DNA of 64,000 nucleotides from Corynebacterium meitnerae (GTDB taxonomy: Bacteria > Actinomycetota > Actinomycetes > Mycobacteriales > Mycobacteriaceae), in NCBI RefSeq assembly GCF_027570075.1, contig NZ_JAKMUS010000010.1:1-64000 (forward strand). The letters run 5' to 3'. The notes under the pieces are model-generated. The model searched no databases. It saw only the letters and a list, made by a program, of their open reading frames with translations, and was not told the DNA's origin. Below are positions 25,422-33,342 of the stretch, piece by piece. The translations under genes were made by a program, and so were the position numbers. The stretch's first letter is position 1. Each line of letters opens with the position of its first letter.

Positions 25422-26135
25422 TTAGCGCTCTGCCTGGTCCGTCGGCATGATGTTCATCGTGTCGATATTCACATGCTTCGGCAGCGACGCCACCCAGCGG
25501 ATCGCCTCCGCGATGTCCTCGGCAGTGAGGTTGAGTTTGCCCTCGTAGACCGCCGCGGCACGCTCGGTGTCTCCGGCGAAGCGGTTGATGGAGAAGTCCG
25601 TTTTCACCCGACCCGGGTCAATTTCGGTGATGCGGATGGGGGTGGACTCCTCTTCACGCCTAAAAGCACGTGTGAGCGCGCGCAACCCGAACTTGGCGGC
25701 GTTGTATCCGCTGCCACCTGGGTACGCGTCCCACCCGGCGATGGAGCCGACATTGACCACGAGGCCCTCCGCCGCCACGAGCTGCGGGTACAGCGCCTTA
25801 ATCATGCGCATCGTGCCCATGACGTTGGTCTGGTACATCCAGTCCCAATCCTCCGGGTTGGCATCGCGCAGGAAGTCCAGCCCGCGCGCGCCGCCCGCGT
25901 TGTTGACCAGCAGGTCCACGCGATCGAGCTGGGCAGCGAGCTTGTCCACGCTCTCCTGATCCGTCACGTCCAAGCCCACGCCCACGCCACCGATCTCGGC
26001 GGCGATACGCTCGCACTCCTCCGCGCGGCGGGCCGCAACGTAGACGGTCCAGCCGTCGGCGGCCAGGGCGCGGGCCGTGGCCTCCCCAATACCGGCGGAG
26101 CCGCCGGTAACTACTGCGATCTTCTTCTCAGCCAT
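25422..26135 (-). CDS. Short-chain dehydrogenase (YdfG-like)
   Basis: A 237-residue classical SDR with NADP preference suggested by the basic residues after the second strand (YVAARRAEE). TGGSAGIG forms the nucleotide loop, NNAGG the second motif, and the catalytic Ser-Tyr-Lys are in VGSIAG and GYNAAK. It resembles YdfG, which acts on hydroxy amino acids such as serine and allo-threonine; pairing with a LysE-type exporter fits amino acid metabolism. TAGACT (26148-26143) lies 7 bp before ATG 26135: leaderless start and probable head of the six-gene operon. Confidence 0.82.
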   Translation of the reverse strand: MAEKKIAVVTGGSAGIGEATARALAADGWTVYVAARRAEECERIAAEIGGVGVGLDVTDQESVDKLAAQLDRVDLLVNNAGGARGLDFLRDANPEDWDWMYQTNVMGTMRMIKALYPQLVAAEGLVVNVGSIAGWDAYPGGSGYNAAKFGLRALTRAFRREEESTPIRITEIDPGRVKTDFSINRFAGDTERAAAVYEGKLNLTAEDIAEAIRWVASLPKHVNIDTMNIMPTDQAER

Positions 26136-26159
26136 GCAGCTGAGTCTATCCCCCGAAAG

Positions 26160-26951
26160 CTAGCTCGCCTTCTCTTCGTCGAATTCGTCGAATTTGTCAG
26201 CGTACAGGTCCCACAGTGTCTCCACCGCCCAATCGAGGGCATCATCCGGTGTCATAGCCCTATGATTGTCCAGCTTGAACACCCCAAACCGTGTCCGGTC
26301 GAGCCCATCCAGCGCTGCCTTCGCATCCCCACGTTGGATCTTGCGGAAGAACTTGTCCATCTCCCGTGCAATCTGCCGGCGCTGCTGGCGTGGCAACGGC
26401 GGCAACAACGGACTCGGGTCTCCCAAACTGCGGCCGGTCAAACGCCCATTCTCCTCGTTGTAAACGCACACGACCAGCGGATAGTGCTCTTCCTCATTCG
26501 GCCAGTAGTCCACCGTGAACGATTCAAAGGACTCCGGGTAGTACTCCAGCAACGGGAGGACGAACCCGTCCATCATCAGGTCCACTGCATTCTGCGGGCT
26601 CTCCGCCAGAATCGGCGGGTGGGCCTTCAACGTGATTGCCCCCACCATGTCTCCCTCACCAATCTCCCCTACCCCGTGAACTCCATAGGGGTTCACGGGG
26701 TACCCGTCGCGAAGCAAGGAAGCTGTTTGCATGCGTTTCTCCGCGGATTGGCGGAAGATCCCATCGATGATGTCTTCGAGGTGCTCAATGACCACCTCGT
26801 CGTGCTGCCACGGCGCCGCCGGGTGGTCCGGATCGAGCACGGTACCGACCATCTTCCCCGCCTTTGAATCGAACGCCATGACCGCCACAGGAAACTCGTA
26901 GGCGTCGTCGATATCTGGTTGGTAATGAAATGTGTATGTGTTAATAAGCAT
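26160..26951 (-). CDS. Hypothetical protein
   Basis: A 263-residue acidic soluble protein without recognised domains. The N-terminal 90 residues (MLINTYTFHYQPDIDDAYEFP ...) look like an intact alpha/beta unit and the C-terminal helix is Asp/Glu-rich. A ribosome binding site GAAGGGGG precedes ATG 26951, and codon use matches neighbours, so it is a real gene. It lies between the SDR operon (24 bp) and the divergent hrpB. Confidence 0.6.
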   Translation of the reverse strand: MLINTYTFHYQPDIDDAYEFPVAVMAFDSKAGKMVGTVLDPDHPAAPWQHDEVVIEHLEDIIDGIFRQSAEKRMQTASLLRDGYPVNPYGVHGVGEIGEGDMVGAITLKAHPPILAESPQNAVDLMMDGFVLPLLEYYPESFESFTVDYWPNEEEHYPLVVCVYNEENGRLTGRSLGDPSPLLPPLPRQQRRQIAREMDKFFRKIQRGDAKAALDGLDRTRFGVFKLDNHRAMTPDDALDWAVETLWDLYADKFDEFDEEKAS

Positions 26952-27042
26952 GTTTTCCCCCTTCGTTTTTCAGCCTAAAAGCACGCGCGCGGCGGAGTAA
27001 AGGGAAAATTGTCCACTCTTGTGTGCATGTAGATTTGTCTGC

Positions 27043-29295
27043 GTGTCACACTTCGATCTCGCCGCCATCGGGGCGGGCTTGCCGGTCGCGGGCATGGTGG
27101 ATTCGCTGCCCGCGTGCGGTCCCGTCGTGGTCGAAGCACCGCCAGGAACAGGTAAAACAACGCTCGTGCCGCCCGCGATCAGCAACCTCGTGGACGGCAC
27201 CACACTCGTCACCGCACCACGCCGCGTTGCGGTTCGTGCGGCTGCACGTCGCCTTTCGCTTCTCGACGCCTCCCCCCTCGGCACCCGCATCGGCTACTCC
27301 ATCCGCGGCGAACACAAAGACGGCTCGCTGGTGGAGTTTGTTACTCCGGGTGTGCTGCTCAACCGCCTACTCAAAGACCCGGAACTGACCGGCGTGGGCG
27401 CGGTGGTGATCGATGAGGTCCACGAACGCCAGCTGGACACTGACGTGGTCCTGGCCATGCTGATGGAGGTGGCCTACCTACGCGATGACCTCTACTTGGC
27501 CGCCATGTCCGCCACCTTGGACGCCCAAGCGCTGGCCGACCATATGGGAGCGCAGGTGGTATCCACGGAGTCCGTCATCCACCCCTTGGATGTGAGCTAC
27601 CACCCGCACCCCGGCCGCGCGGAGGGCACCCGGGAGTTCTACGAGCACGTGGCGGACCTGGCTGCTGGGGCTCCCGCTTCAGAGCGCACTCTCGTCTTCG
27701 TGCCGGGCGTGCGCGAAGTGGAGCTGGTGTGCAGCCACCTGCCCGACGCCGCGCCGTTGCACGGCCGGTTGACCTCCCGCGAACAAGACGTCGCGCTGGA
27801 TGGGGATGCCCCCGTGGTGGTTGCTACCTCGATTGCGGAGTCCTCCATCACCGTCCCCGGCGTCCGCCGCGTCGTGGATGCTGGCCTCTCCCGCGTTCCC
27901 CGGCGCGATGCTAGCCGCGCCATGACGGGACTGGTCACCGTCTCCGCCGCCACCACCAGTGCGGACCAGCGCGCCGGTCGCGCAGGCCGTCTGGGACCCG
28001 GCACGGTTCTGCGGGCGTACTCGCAGTCGGACTACCAGCACTTCGCTGCAGACATCGCCCCAGAAATCACCACAGCGGATCTCACCTCCGCAGCGCTGAC
28101 GATGGCGGCGTGGGGGTCCCCAGACCTGCCGCTGCTTACCCCACCACCGGCTGCGGCATTGGATGCGGCGCACGCGACCCTGCGCGCGCTGGGTGCGCTG
28201 GATGCGGATAACACCATCACCACCCACGGCCGCCGGCTGGCCGCCATGCCGATGGACCCCCGCCTGGGCACCGCACTCCTGCGCCACGGCTCGGGTGCCG
28301 CGGCGACTGTTGCGGCTTTGACGGAGGGTCTCAGCGGGGACCTCAGCCGAGCTCGGGCGCCGAAGCGGGTGGTGGACAGGCTGGCACGGCTTGTGGATAG
28401 CTCCGCCCCGGTCCCGGCTGGCGACGTCGTGGCCACAGCCTTCCCGGAATGGGTAGCCAAGCAACAGGGCGGGCGCGAATATCTCCTGGCCAACGGCACA
28501 CGCGCCACCCTGGACAGCAGCATCACCCCCACGGAATGGATCGCTGCCGCCGAAGTACAACTCACCCGCGGCGGCGCCATCATCCGCTCCGCTGCACCCA
28601 CCGAGCTGCCCACGGACCGCATCGAGGAGCGCACGCGCGCCTCACTCGTTGACGGCAAAGTCCGTGCGCGTCGCACCACCACCATCGGTGCCATCGAGCT
28701 GACCTCCACACCCGTCACTCTCACCCCCGAGGACGCTGCCGAAGCACTGGCCGGCATCACCTTCGACCAATTCCCGCTCACCGAAAAGGCCCAGGCCCTC
28801 AAACACCGCCTCGACTTCCTCCACGCCCAACACGGCGATCCCTGGCCTGATGTCACTCAGGGCGACTACACCCCCGAAATCCAGCAGCTGGCCAGGGGCG
28901 CCACCCTGAAAAACCTAGACATGCACGCCGCGCTCATGCGCCAGCTGCCCTGGCCCGAAGCAACCCGGATGGATGAACTCGCCCCCGAAAGGCTCGCCGT
29001 ACCCTCCGGCTCCCACCCTCGCATCGACTACTCCACCGGGCGGCCCATCGTCCGGGTGAAGTTGCAGGAGTGTTTTGGGTTGGTGGGGAGCCCGTCGATA
29101 AGCAATATGCCCGTGCTTTTCCACCTCCTCTCCCCCGCGGGCCGCGAACTCGCGGTGACCGACGACCTGGAGAGTTTCTGGAACGGCCCCTACCAAGACG
29201 TGCGCAAAGAAATGCGCGGCCGCTACCCCAAACACCCCTGGCCCGAAGACCCCTGGACCGCGCAAGCCACCGCGCGCACCAAAAACCGGATGTGA
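27043..29295 (+). CDS. hrpB: ATP-dependent RNA helicase HrpB
   Basis: A 750-residue DExH-box helicase of the HrpB family. Walker A is PPGTGKTT near residue 37, motif II is DEVH in VIDEVHERQ, motif III is MSATLD, and the RecA-2 domain has ATSIAESSITVPGVRRVVDAG and DQRAGRAGRLGPG. The C-terminal HrpB-specific domain with WPEATRMDELAPERL is complete. GTG 27043 is chosen because TAGATT (27030-27035) is 7 bp upstream, a leaderless start. The family's role is unclear in actinobacteria. Monocistronic; the convergent higBA follows after 3 bp. Confidence 0.9.
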   Translation: MSHFDLAAIGAGLPVAGMVDSLPACGPVVVEAPPGTGKTTLVPPAISNLVDGTTLVTAPRRVAVRAAARRLSLLDASPLGTRIGYSIRGEHKDGSLVEFVTPGVLLNRLLKDPELTGVGAVVIDEVHERQLDTDVVLAMLMEVAYLRDDLYLAAMSATLDAQALADHMGAQVVSTESVIHPLDVSYHPHPGRAEGTREFYEHVADLAAGAPASERTLVFVPGVREVELVCSHLPDAAPLHGRLTSREQDVALDGDAPVVVATSIAESSITVPGVRRVVDAGLSRVPRRDASRAMTGLVTVSAATTSADQRAGRAGRLGPGTVLRAYSQSDYQHFAADIAPEITTADLTSAALTMAAWGSPDLPLLTPPPAAALDAAHATLRALGALDADNTITTHGRRLAAMPMDPRLGTALLRHGSGAAATVAALTEGLSGDLSRARAPKRVVDRLARLVDSSAPVPAGDVVATAFPEWVAKQQGGREYLLANGTRATLDSSITPTEWIAAAEVQLTRGGAIIRSAAPTELPTDRIEERTRASLVDGKVRARRTTTIGAIELTSTPVTLTPEDAAEALAGITFDQFPLTEKAQALKHRLDFLHAQHGDPWPDVTQGDYTPEIQQLARGATLKNLDMHAALMRQLPWPEATRMDELAPERLAVPSGSHPRIDYSTGRPIVRVKLQECFGLVGSPSISNMPVLFHLLSPAGRELAVTDDLESFWNGPYQDVRKEMRGRYPKHPWPEDPWTAQATARTKNRM

Positions 29296-29298
29296 GCT

Positions 29299-29613
29299 TT
29301 AAGCCGACTCCAAAGGCGCAATGTCCTTGATGCTGTCCCCCAACGCCCTCCGGCCCACACGAAGGTCATAGTTGGACTGCAGATTCATCCAAAACGCCTC
29401 AGTCGTACTAAAGAACCGCGCTAGACGAATAGCTAAGTCTGCATCCAGGCCGCGACGCTCGTTCACAAGATCATCCACGACCTCAGCAGGAACATGAATG
29501 GCCTCCGCGAGTGTCTGGCCGGATAGTTCAAACCCAGCCAGGAACTCGAGCCGGAGCACCTCCCCCGGATGGACCGGATCAATGAAGTCAGTGGTAGTCA
29601 ACGAGTTCAACAT
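29299..29613 (-). CDS. higA: HigA-type antitoxin
   Basis: A 104-residue XRE-fold antitoxin. The pattern DPVHPGEVLRLEFLAGFELSGQTLAEAIHVP leads into a helix-turn-helix and the typical HigA tail RLARFFSTTEAFWMNLQSNYDL. It would neutralise HigB and repress the promoter. ATG 29613 has GGAG upstream and lies 26 bp inside the toxin gene's 3' end, so the order is toxin first with overlapping frames, as in higBA modules. Confidence 0.88.
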   Translation of the reverse strand: MLNSLTTTDFIDPVHPGEVLRLEFLAGFELSGQTLAEAIHVPAEVVDDLVNERRGLDADLAIRLARFFSTTEAFWMNLQSNYDLRVGRRALGDSIKDIAPLESA

Positions 29614-29869
29614 TCTCTGCTCCTTTGTCCTTCCATGTGAAACACAGCCTCCATTGCTGATTCACTCTAATACTGTATTGGCCGATCCGGTCACCTTTGA
29701 GCCGCTCTAACCTGTTTCCAGGTGGAACGCGCAAATCGTTAATACCCTCGGCCGCATCGAGGACCTCAAGCTTCCTTAAGGCCACTCGCTGTAGATTTCG
29801 GTCGAATCCCTTGACATACACTCCTGCCCAAATACGGGCAGTCGTTGGGTCTTTGAAGTTCCTAATCAC
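29588..29869 (-). CDS. higB: HigB-type toxin (RelE/HigB mRNA interferase)
   Basis: A 93-residue RelE/HigB superfamily toxin, a ribosome-dependent mRNA endonuclease. The conserved core is visible: FDRNLQRVALRKLEVLDAAEGINDLRVP, GNRLERLKGDR, QYSIRVNQQWRLCFTW and the final VELVDYH. GTG 29869 is chosen because a GGGGTGG ribosome binding site stands just upstream and relatives start at VIRNFKD. The frame is open 87 bp further upstream but those residues do not look like the family. The two genes look more A+T-rich than neighbours, consistent with transfer. Confidence 0.85.
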   Translation of the reverse strand: MIRNFKDPTTARIWAGVYVKGFDRNLQRVALRKLEVLDAAEGINDLRVPPGNRLERLKGDRIGQYSIRVNQQWRLCFTWKDKGAENVELVDYH

Positions 29870-29964
29870 ATATCCACCCCCAAATGATTTGACGTAAATG
29901 CAGCATAAAGTCCAATGACGACACGCTCTCAACGAAATTAGAACGGTTATCCACACCCCTGATC

Positions 29965-29988
29965 GATTTCTAATTTTTTATAGAAATC
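29965..29988. promoter_or_regulatory. Inverted repeat between higB and the lysI-like gene
   Basis: GATTTCTA (29965-29972), eight A/T bases, TAGAAATC (29981-29988). A perfect DnaA-box-like TTATCCACA lies just left of it (29947-29955). The repeat is 13 bp upstream of the lysI -10 hexamer, a usual operator position, and could also serve higB. Confidence 0.5.
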
Positions 29989-30015
29989 AGCGGGCACCCA
30001 GTATGTTTAAGCGTT

Positions 30016-31530
30016 ATGACTAACGCCCACAGCGCGCCCGGCACACAGAGCGCAACAAGTGCAGTAAACCGCGCGAACACAGTGACCATCTGGACGCTGG
30101 TCTCCTTGATCATCGGCTCCACCGTCGGTTCCGGCATCTTCGCTTTGCCGCAGAACATTGCGTCCGTGGCCAGCCCCGGCGCGATGCTCATCGGTTGGGT
30201 TATCGCTGGTGTGGGCATGTTGTCCATCGCGTTCGTGTTCCAGATCCTGGCGCGGCGCAAGCCGAACCTGGACTCCGGCGTGTACTCCTACGTGCGCGCG
30301 GGCCTGGGCGATTTCATCGGGTTTACCGCTGGTTGGGGCTACTGGCTGGGGTCCGTCATGGCGCAGGTGGGCTACGCCACCCTGTTCTTTGGCACCGCGG
30401 GCCACTACTTGCCGTTCTTCAACCAGGACAATCCGTGGGCGCTGGCCATCGCGGTGTCGGTGCTCACCTGGGGTATCTTCTTCGCGCTCACCCGCGGTGT
30501 GAAGCAGGCGGCGGTAATGAACCTGGTCACCACCATTGCGAAGTTGGTGCCGATCCTCGCGTTCATTGTGCTCATCGCCTTCGTGGGCTTCAGCTGGGAC
30601 AAGTTCACCCTGGACTTCTGGGGGGCGGAATCCGGCATCCCGCTGCAGGAGCAGATCCAGGGCATCATGCTGTTCACGGTGTGGGTGTTCATCGGTATCG
30701 AGGGTGCCTCCGTGTACTCCAAGCAGGCACGTTCGCGTAAGGACATTGGTCGTGCGACGGTCATCGGCTTCCTGTCGGTGCTCGCGCTGCTCGTTGCCGT
30801 ATCGACGCTTTCCTACGGCGTCCTCACCCGCGAAGAACTCGCCGCCCTGCCGTCCAACTCCATGGGTGCCGTGCTTGAAGCAGCCGTTGGCCCGTGGGGT
30901 GGCGCGCTGATCTCCATCGGCCTGTGCCTGTCCGTGCTGGGTGCGTACATCTCCTGGCAGATGCTGTGCGCGGAGCCGATCGTCATGATGGCCAGCGACA
31001 ACCTCCTGCCGGGGAAGCTCGCCCAGAAGAACGCCAACGGTGCACCGTTCATGGCGCAGCTGCTGTCCACCAGCGTGGTGCAGTTCTTCGTCATCGTGTT
31101 CTTCGCCAACGAGACGTCCTACAACGCCATGGTGCAGCTGGCCACGATCATGTACCTGCTGCCGTACATCTTCTCGTCGCTGTACCTTGTGCTCCTCGCC
31201 GTCCGCGGCAAGGGCCTGTCGCACCCCCACGCCGGAACGCGTTTCGACGACTCCGGCCCCACCGTCTCCTCCTCCGACAACCGCCGCCACCTGGTCATCG
31301 GCATCATCGGCTTCATCTACTCACTGTGGCTCATCTACGCCGCCGACCCGGTGTACGTCCTCTTCGGCGCGTTGGCCGTGATCCCGGGCCTGATCGCCTA
31401 CGTGTGGACCCGCCTGGCGCAGCGCGAGAAGCCCTTCAACACCTTCGAATGGGCCGTGGTCCTCGTGGTCGTGGTCGGCGCGATCTTTGCCATCGTGGGC
31501 CTGCTGAACGGCTCCTTGGTGCTCGATTAA
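30016..31530 (+). CDS. lysI: Basic amino acid/polyamine permease, LysI-like
   Basis: A 504-residue APC superfamily transporter with about 12-13 helices. The substrate signature IIGSTVGSGIFALPQNI is in helix 1, and AGTRFDDSGPTVS between late helices and the phrase VFIGIEGASVYSKQARSR are as in the corynebacterial lysine permease LysI and ArcD antiporters. Lysine or arginine/ornithine exchange is therefore likely. ATG 30016 follows TATGTT (30002-30007) by 8 bp: leaderless. An A/T-rich inverted repeat (29965-29988) lies upstream and is a candidate operator. Confidence 0.78.
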   Translation: MTNAHSAPGTQSATSAVNRANTVTIWTLVSLIIGSTVGSGIFALPQNIASVASPGAMLIGWVIAGVGMLSIAFVFQILARRKPNLDSGVYSYVRAGLGDFIGFTAGWGYWLGSVMAQVGYATLFFGTAGHYLPFFNQDNPWALAIAVSVLTWGIFFALTRGVKQAAVMNLVTTIAKLVPILAFIVLIAFVGFSWDKFTLDFWGAESGIPLQEQIQGIMLFTVWVFIGIEGASVYSKQARSRKDIGRATVIGFLSVLALLVAVSTLSYGVLTREELAALPSNSMGAVLEAAVGPWGGALISIGLCLSVLGAYISWQMLCAEPIVMMASDNLLPGKLAQKNANGAPFMAQLLSTSVVQFFVIVFFANETSYNAMVQLATIMYLLPYIFSSLYLVLLAVRGKGLSHPHAGTRFDDSGPTVSSSDNRRHLVIGIIGFIYSLWLIYAADPVYVLFGALAVIPGLIAYVWTRLAQREKPFNTFEWAVVLVVVVGAIFAIVGLLNGSLVLD

Positions 31531-32267
31531 AGATCGAGCGCCAGGTAGACCGTCAGCACCACCACCAGGGTGAGCATGGCGTAACGCACCAGTTTCGCCC
31601 CGCCACCCAGCACCGTCCGGGCGCCGATCTGCGCGCCCACAATATTGGCCGCGGCGAGAGACAACGCCAGCGGCCAATTAACGTATCCGGCCGCGATGAA
31701 CACGCCCAAGGCACCCAGGTTCGTGGCGGTGTTCACCACCTTGGCCATCGCCGCCGAACGCAGGAAGTTCTGGGCGAACAACGCCGTGAAGCCCATGATG
31801 AGAAACATGCCTGTGCCGGGGCCAAAGGCGCCGTCGTAAAACCCCACCGCTGCCGCCAGGCACACCCCGCCGGCGAGGCGGGCGCGCGTGACTATCGGCT
31901 CAGACTCATGGGTGCCAAACTCAGGCTTGAACGCCACGAAGATCCCCACGGCCACGAGCAGGGTGAGGATGAGGGGGCGGATAAGGGCGTCGCTAATCAG
32001 CGAAGCGAGCAGCGCACCACCCGCCGACAGCACACCCGCGATGAGCGCGTAAGCCCACGTGCGGCGGGGAACGCCCACTCGGCGGACCATGGTGAACGCC
32101 GCCGACGCGGTGCCGGAGACCGACGCCACCTTATTCGTCGCCAGAACCGCCGCCCCCGGCAACGGCGTGCCCGCCATGAGCACCGGGATGAGGATCAAAC
32201 CCCCACCGCCAATCACCGCATCCACCCAACCGGCAAGCGCGGCGGCGGCGAGCAATAGGGCGATCAT
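31527..32267 (-). CDS. TSUP (TauE/SafE) family membrane permease
   Basis: A 246-residue, roughly eight-helix protein of the sulfite/organosulfonate exporter family (PF01925). Two family repeats are visible, DAVIGGGGLILIPVLM near the N terminus and GFYDGAFGPGTGMFLIMGF in the middle. The substrate (sulfite, sulfonate or an organic anion) is not readable. ATG 32267 is 8 bp downstream of TAGCGT (32281-32276), a leaderless start; the open frame upstream belongs to the neighbour. It overlaps the lysI stop by 4 bp. Confidence 0.85.
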   Translation of the reverse strand: MIALLLAAAALAGWVDAVIGGGGLILIPVLMAGTPLPGAAVLATNKVASVSGTASAAFTMVRRVGVPRRTWAYALIAGVLSAGGALLASLISDALIRPLILTLLVAVGIFVAFKPEFGTHESEPIVTRARLAGGVCLAAAVGFYDGAFGPGTGMFLIMGFTALFAQNFLRSAAMAKVVNTATNLGALGVFIAAGYVNWPLALSLAAANIVGAQIGARTVLGGGAKLVRYAMLTLVVVLTVYLALDL

Positions 32268-32275
32268 GGTCGCCC

Positions 32276-32285
32276 ACGCTACTAT
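32276..32285. promoter_or_regulatory. Overlapping divergent -10 elements (TSUP / AbrB-like)
   Basis: TAGCGT on the minus strand (32281-32276) and TACTAT on the plus strand (32280-32285) share two bases. The start codons they serve (32267 and 32293) are only 25 bp apart, leaving no room for untranslated leaders. Confidence 0.6.
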
Positions 32286-32292
32286 GCCAACC

Positions 32293-33342
32293 GTGGAACA
32301 ACGCAGTCGGTGGATGATCGTGGCACCCGTATCGGTGCTGCTGGGGTATGCGCTGACGCTGCTCCACGTGCCGGCGGCGTGGATTCTGGGTGCGATCATC
32401 GTGTCCGGCGCCTCCGCCCTGGGTACGGGGCGGGAGCTGAAGCTCAACGCGACGTTCTACCAGTTCTGCCGCGGCATCATCGGTGTCATCGCGGCGCTGC
32501 CGCTGGCTGGGGTGCCCGTGCGAGAACTCGCGCGCTATTTGGTGCCGGGGCTGGTGTCGGCGGCGGTGATCGTGGGCATCGGATTCGTCGGCGGGCTGCT
32601 GCTGGCCGGCTACTCCACCAAGCACGGGGAGGGAGTCAGCCGGGAGACCGGTGTGCTGTCCATGCTCTCCGGCGGGGCGTCCATCATGATGGCGCTGGCC
32701 ACCGAACTCGGCGCCAACATGCGCTACGTGGCGCTCACCCAGTACCTGCGGCTGCTGGCGGTGTCCATGACGCTGCCGCTCGTCGCGTCCTTCCTACCCG
32801 CACCCGGCGACAACCATGCCGCGGGCATCGAGGTCACCTGGTGGATGTGGGTGCTGGTGGTGGCGGTGGCGATCATCGGGAAGCCAATCGCTGCCTGGTG
32901 CCACATTCCCGTGCCGGCGGTGTTTGGGCCGCTGATCCTCACAGCGATCATCGCGAGCCTTCTGCCCGTCCCCATCGCCCCGCCGGAGCCACTGGCCGTC
33001 ATCGCGTTCATGTCCATCGGCTGGGCCTGCGGTGGGGGGCTCAGCGTCCCCGCTTTGAAGCACTTCGCCAGCCTGTTGCCGGCCACCATCGCCTTCATCG
33101 TCGTGGTCATGGGTGCCTGCGCCGGCACCGGCTGGGTGGTGGCCAAGTGGCTGGGCATCACCTACTTCGAGGGTTACCTAGCCACCAGCCCCGGCGCGAT
33201 TGAGACGGTGCTGGCGCTGTCGTCTGAAGGCGGCGGGGGTCCAGCGGTGGTGTCGTTGCAGCTGATTCGGCTCATCTGCATCGTGGTATTCGCGGCGGCG
33301 CTGCCAACGATTTTGCGCCGCATGGACAAGCGCCGCGGCTAG
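32293..33342 (+). CDS. AbrB family membrane protein (PF05145-type)
   Basis: A 349-residue polytopic protein made of two similar halves, the AbrB/ammonia monooxygenase-like family. Each half contains a G-rich segment: GVSRETGVLSMLSGGASIMMALATELG in the first and EGYLATSPGAIETVLALSSEGGG in the second. Function is not established; transport is likely. It is unrelated to the DNA-binding AbrB of Bacillus. GTG 32293 follows TACTAT by 7 bp, so it is leaderless. It shares its promoter region with the divergent TSUP gene. Confidence 0.75.
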   Translation: MEQRSRWMIVAPVSVLLGYALTLLHVPAAWILGAIIVSGASALGTGRELKLNATFYQFCRGIIGVIAALPLAGVPVRELARYLVPGLVSAAVIVGIGFVGGLLLAGYSTKHGEGVSRETGVLSMLSGGASIMMALATELGANMRYVALTQYLRLLAVSMTLPLVASFLPAPGDNHAAGIEVTWWMWVLVVAVAIIGKPIAAWCHIPVPAVFGPLILTAIIASLLPVPIAPPEPLAVIAFMSIGWACGGGLSVPALKHFASLLPATIAFIVVVMGACAGTGWVVAKWLGITYFEGYLATSPGAIETVLALSSEGGGGPAVVSLQLIRLICIVVFAAALPTILRRMDKRRG

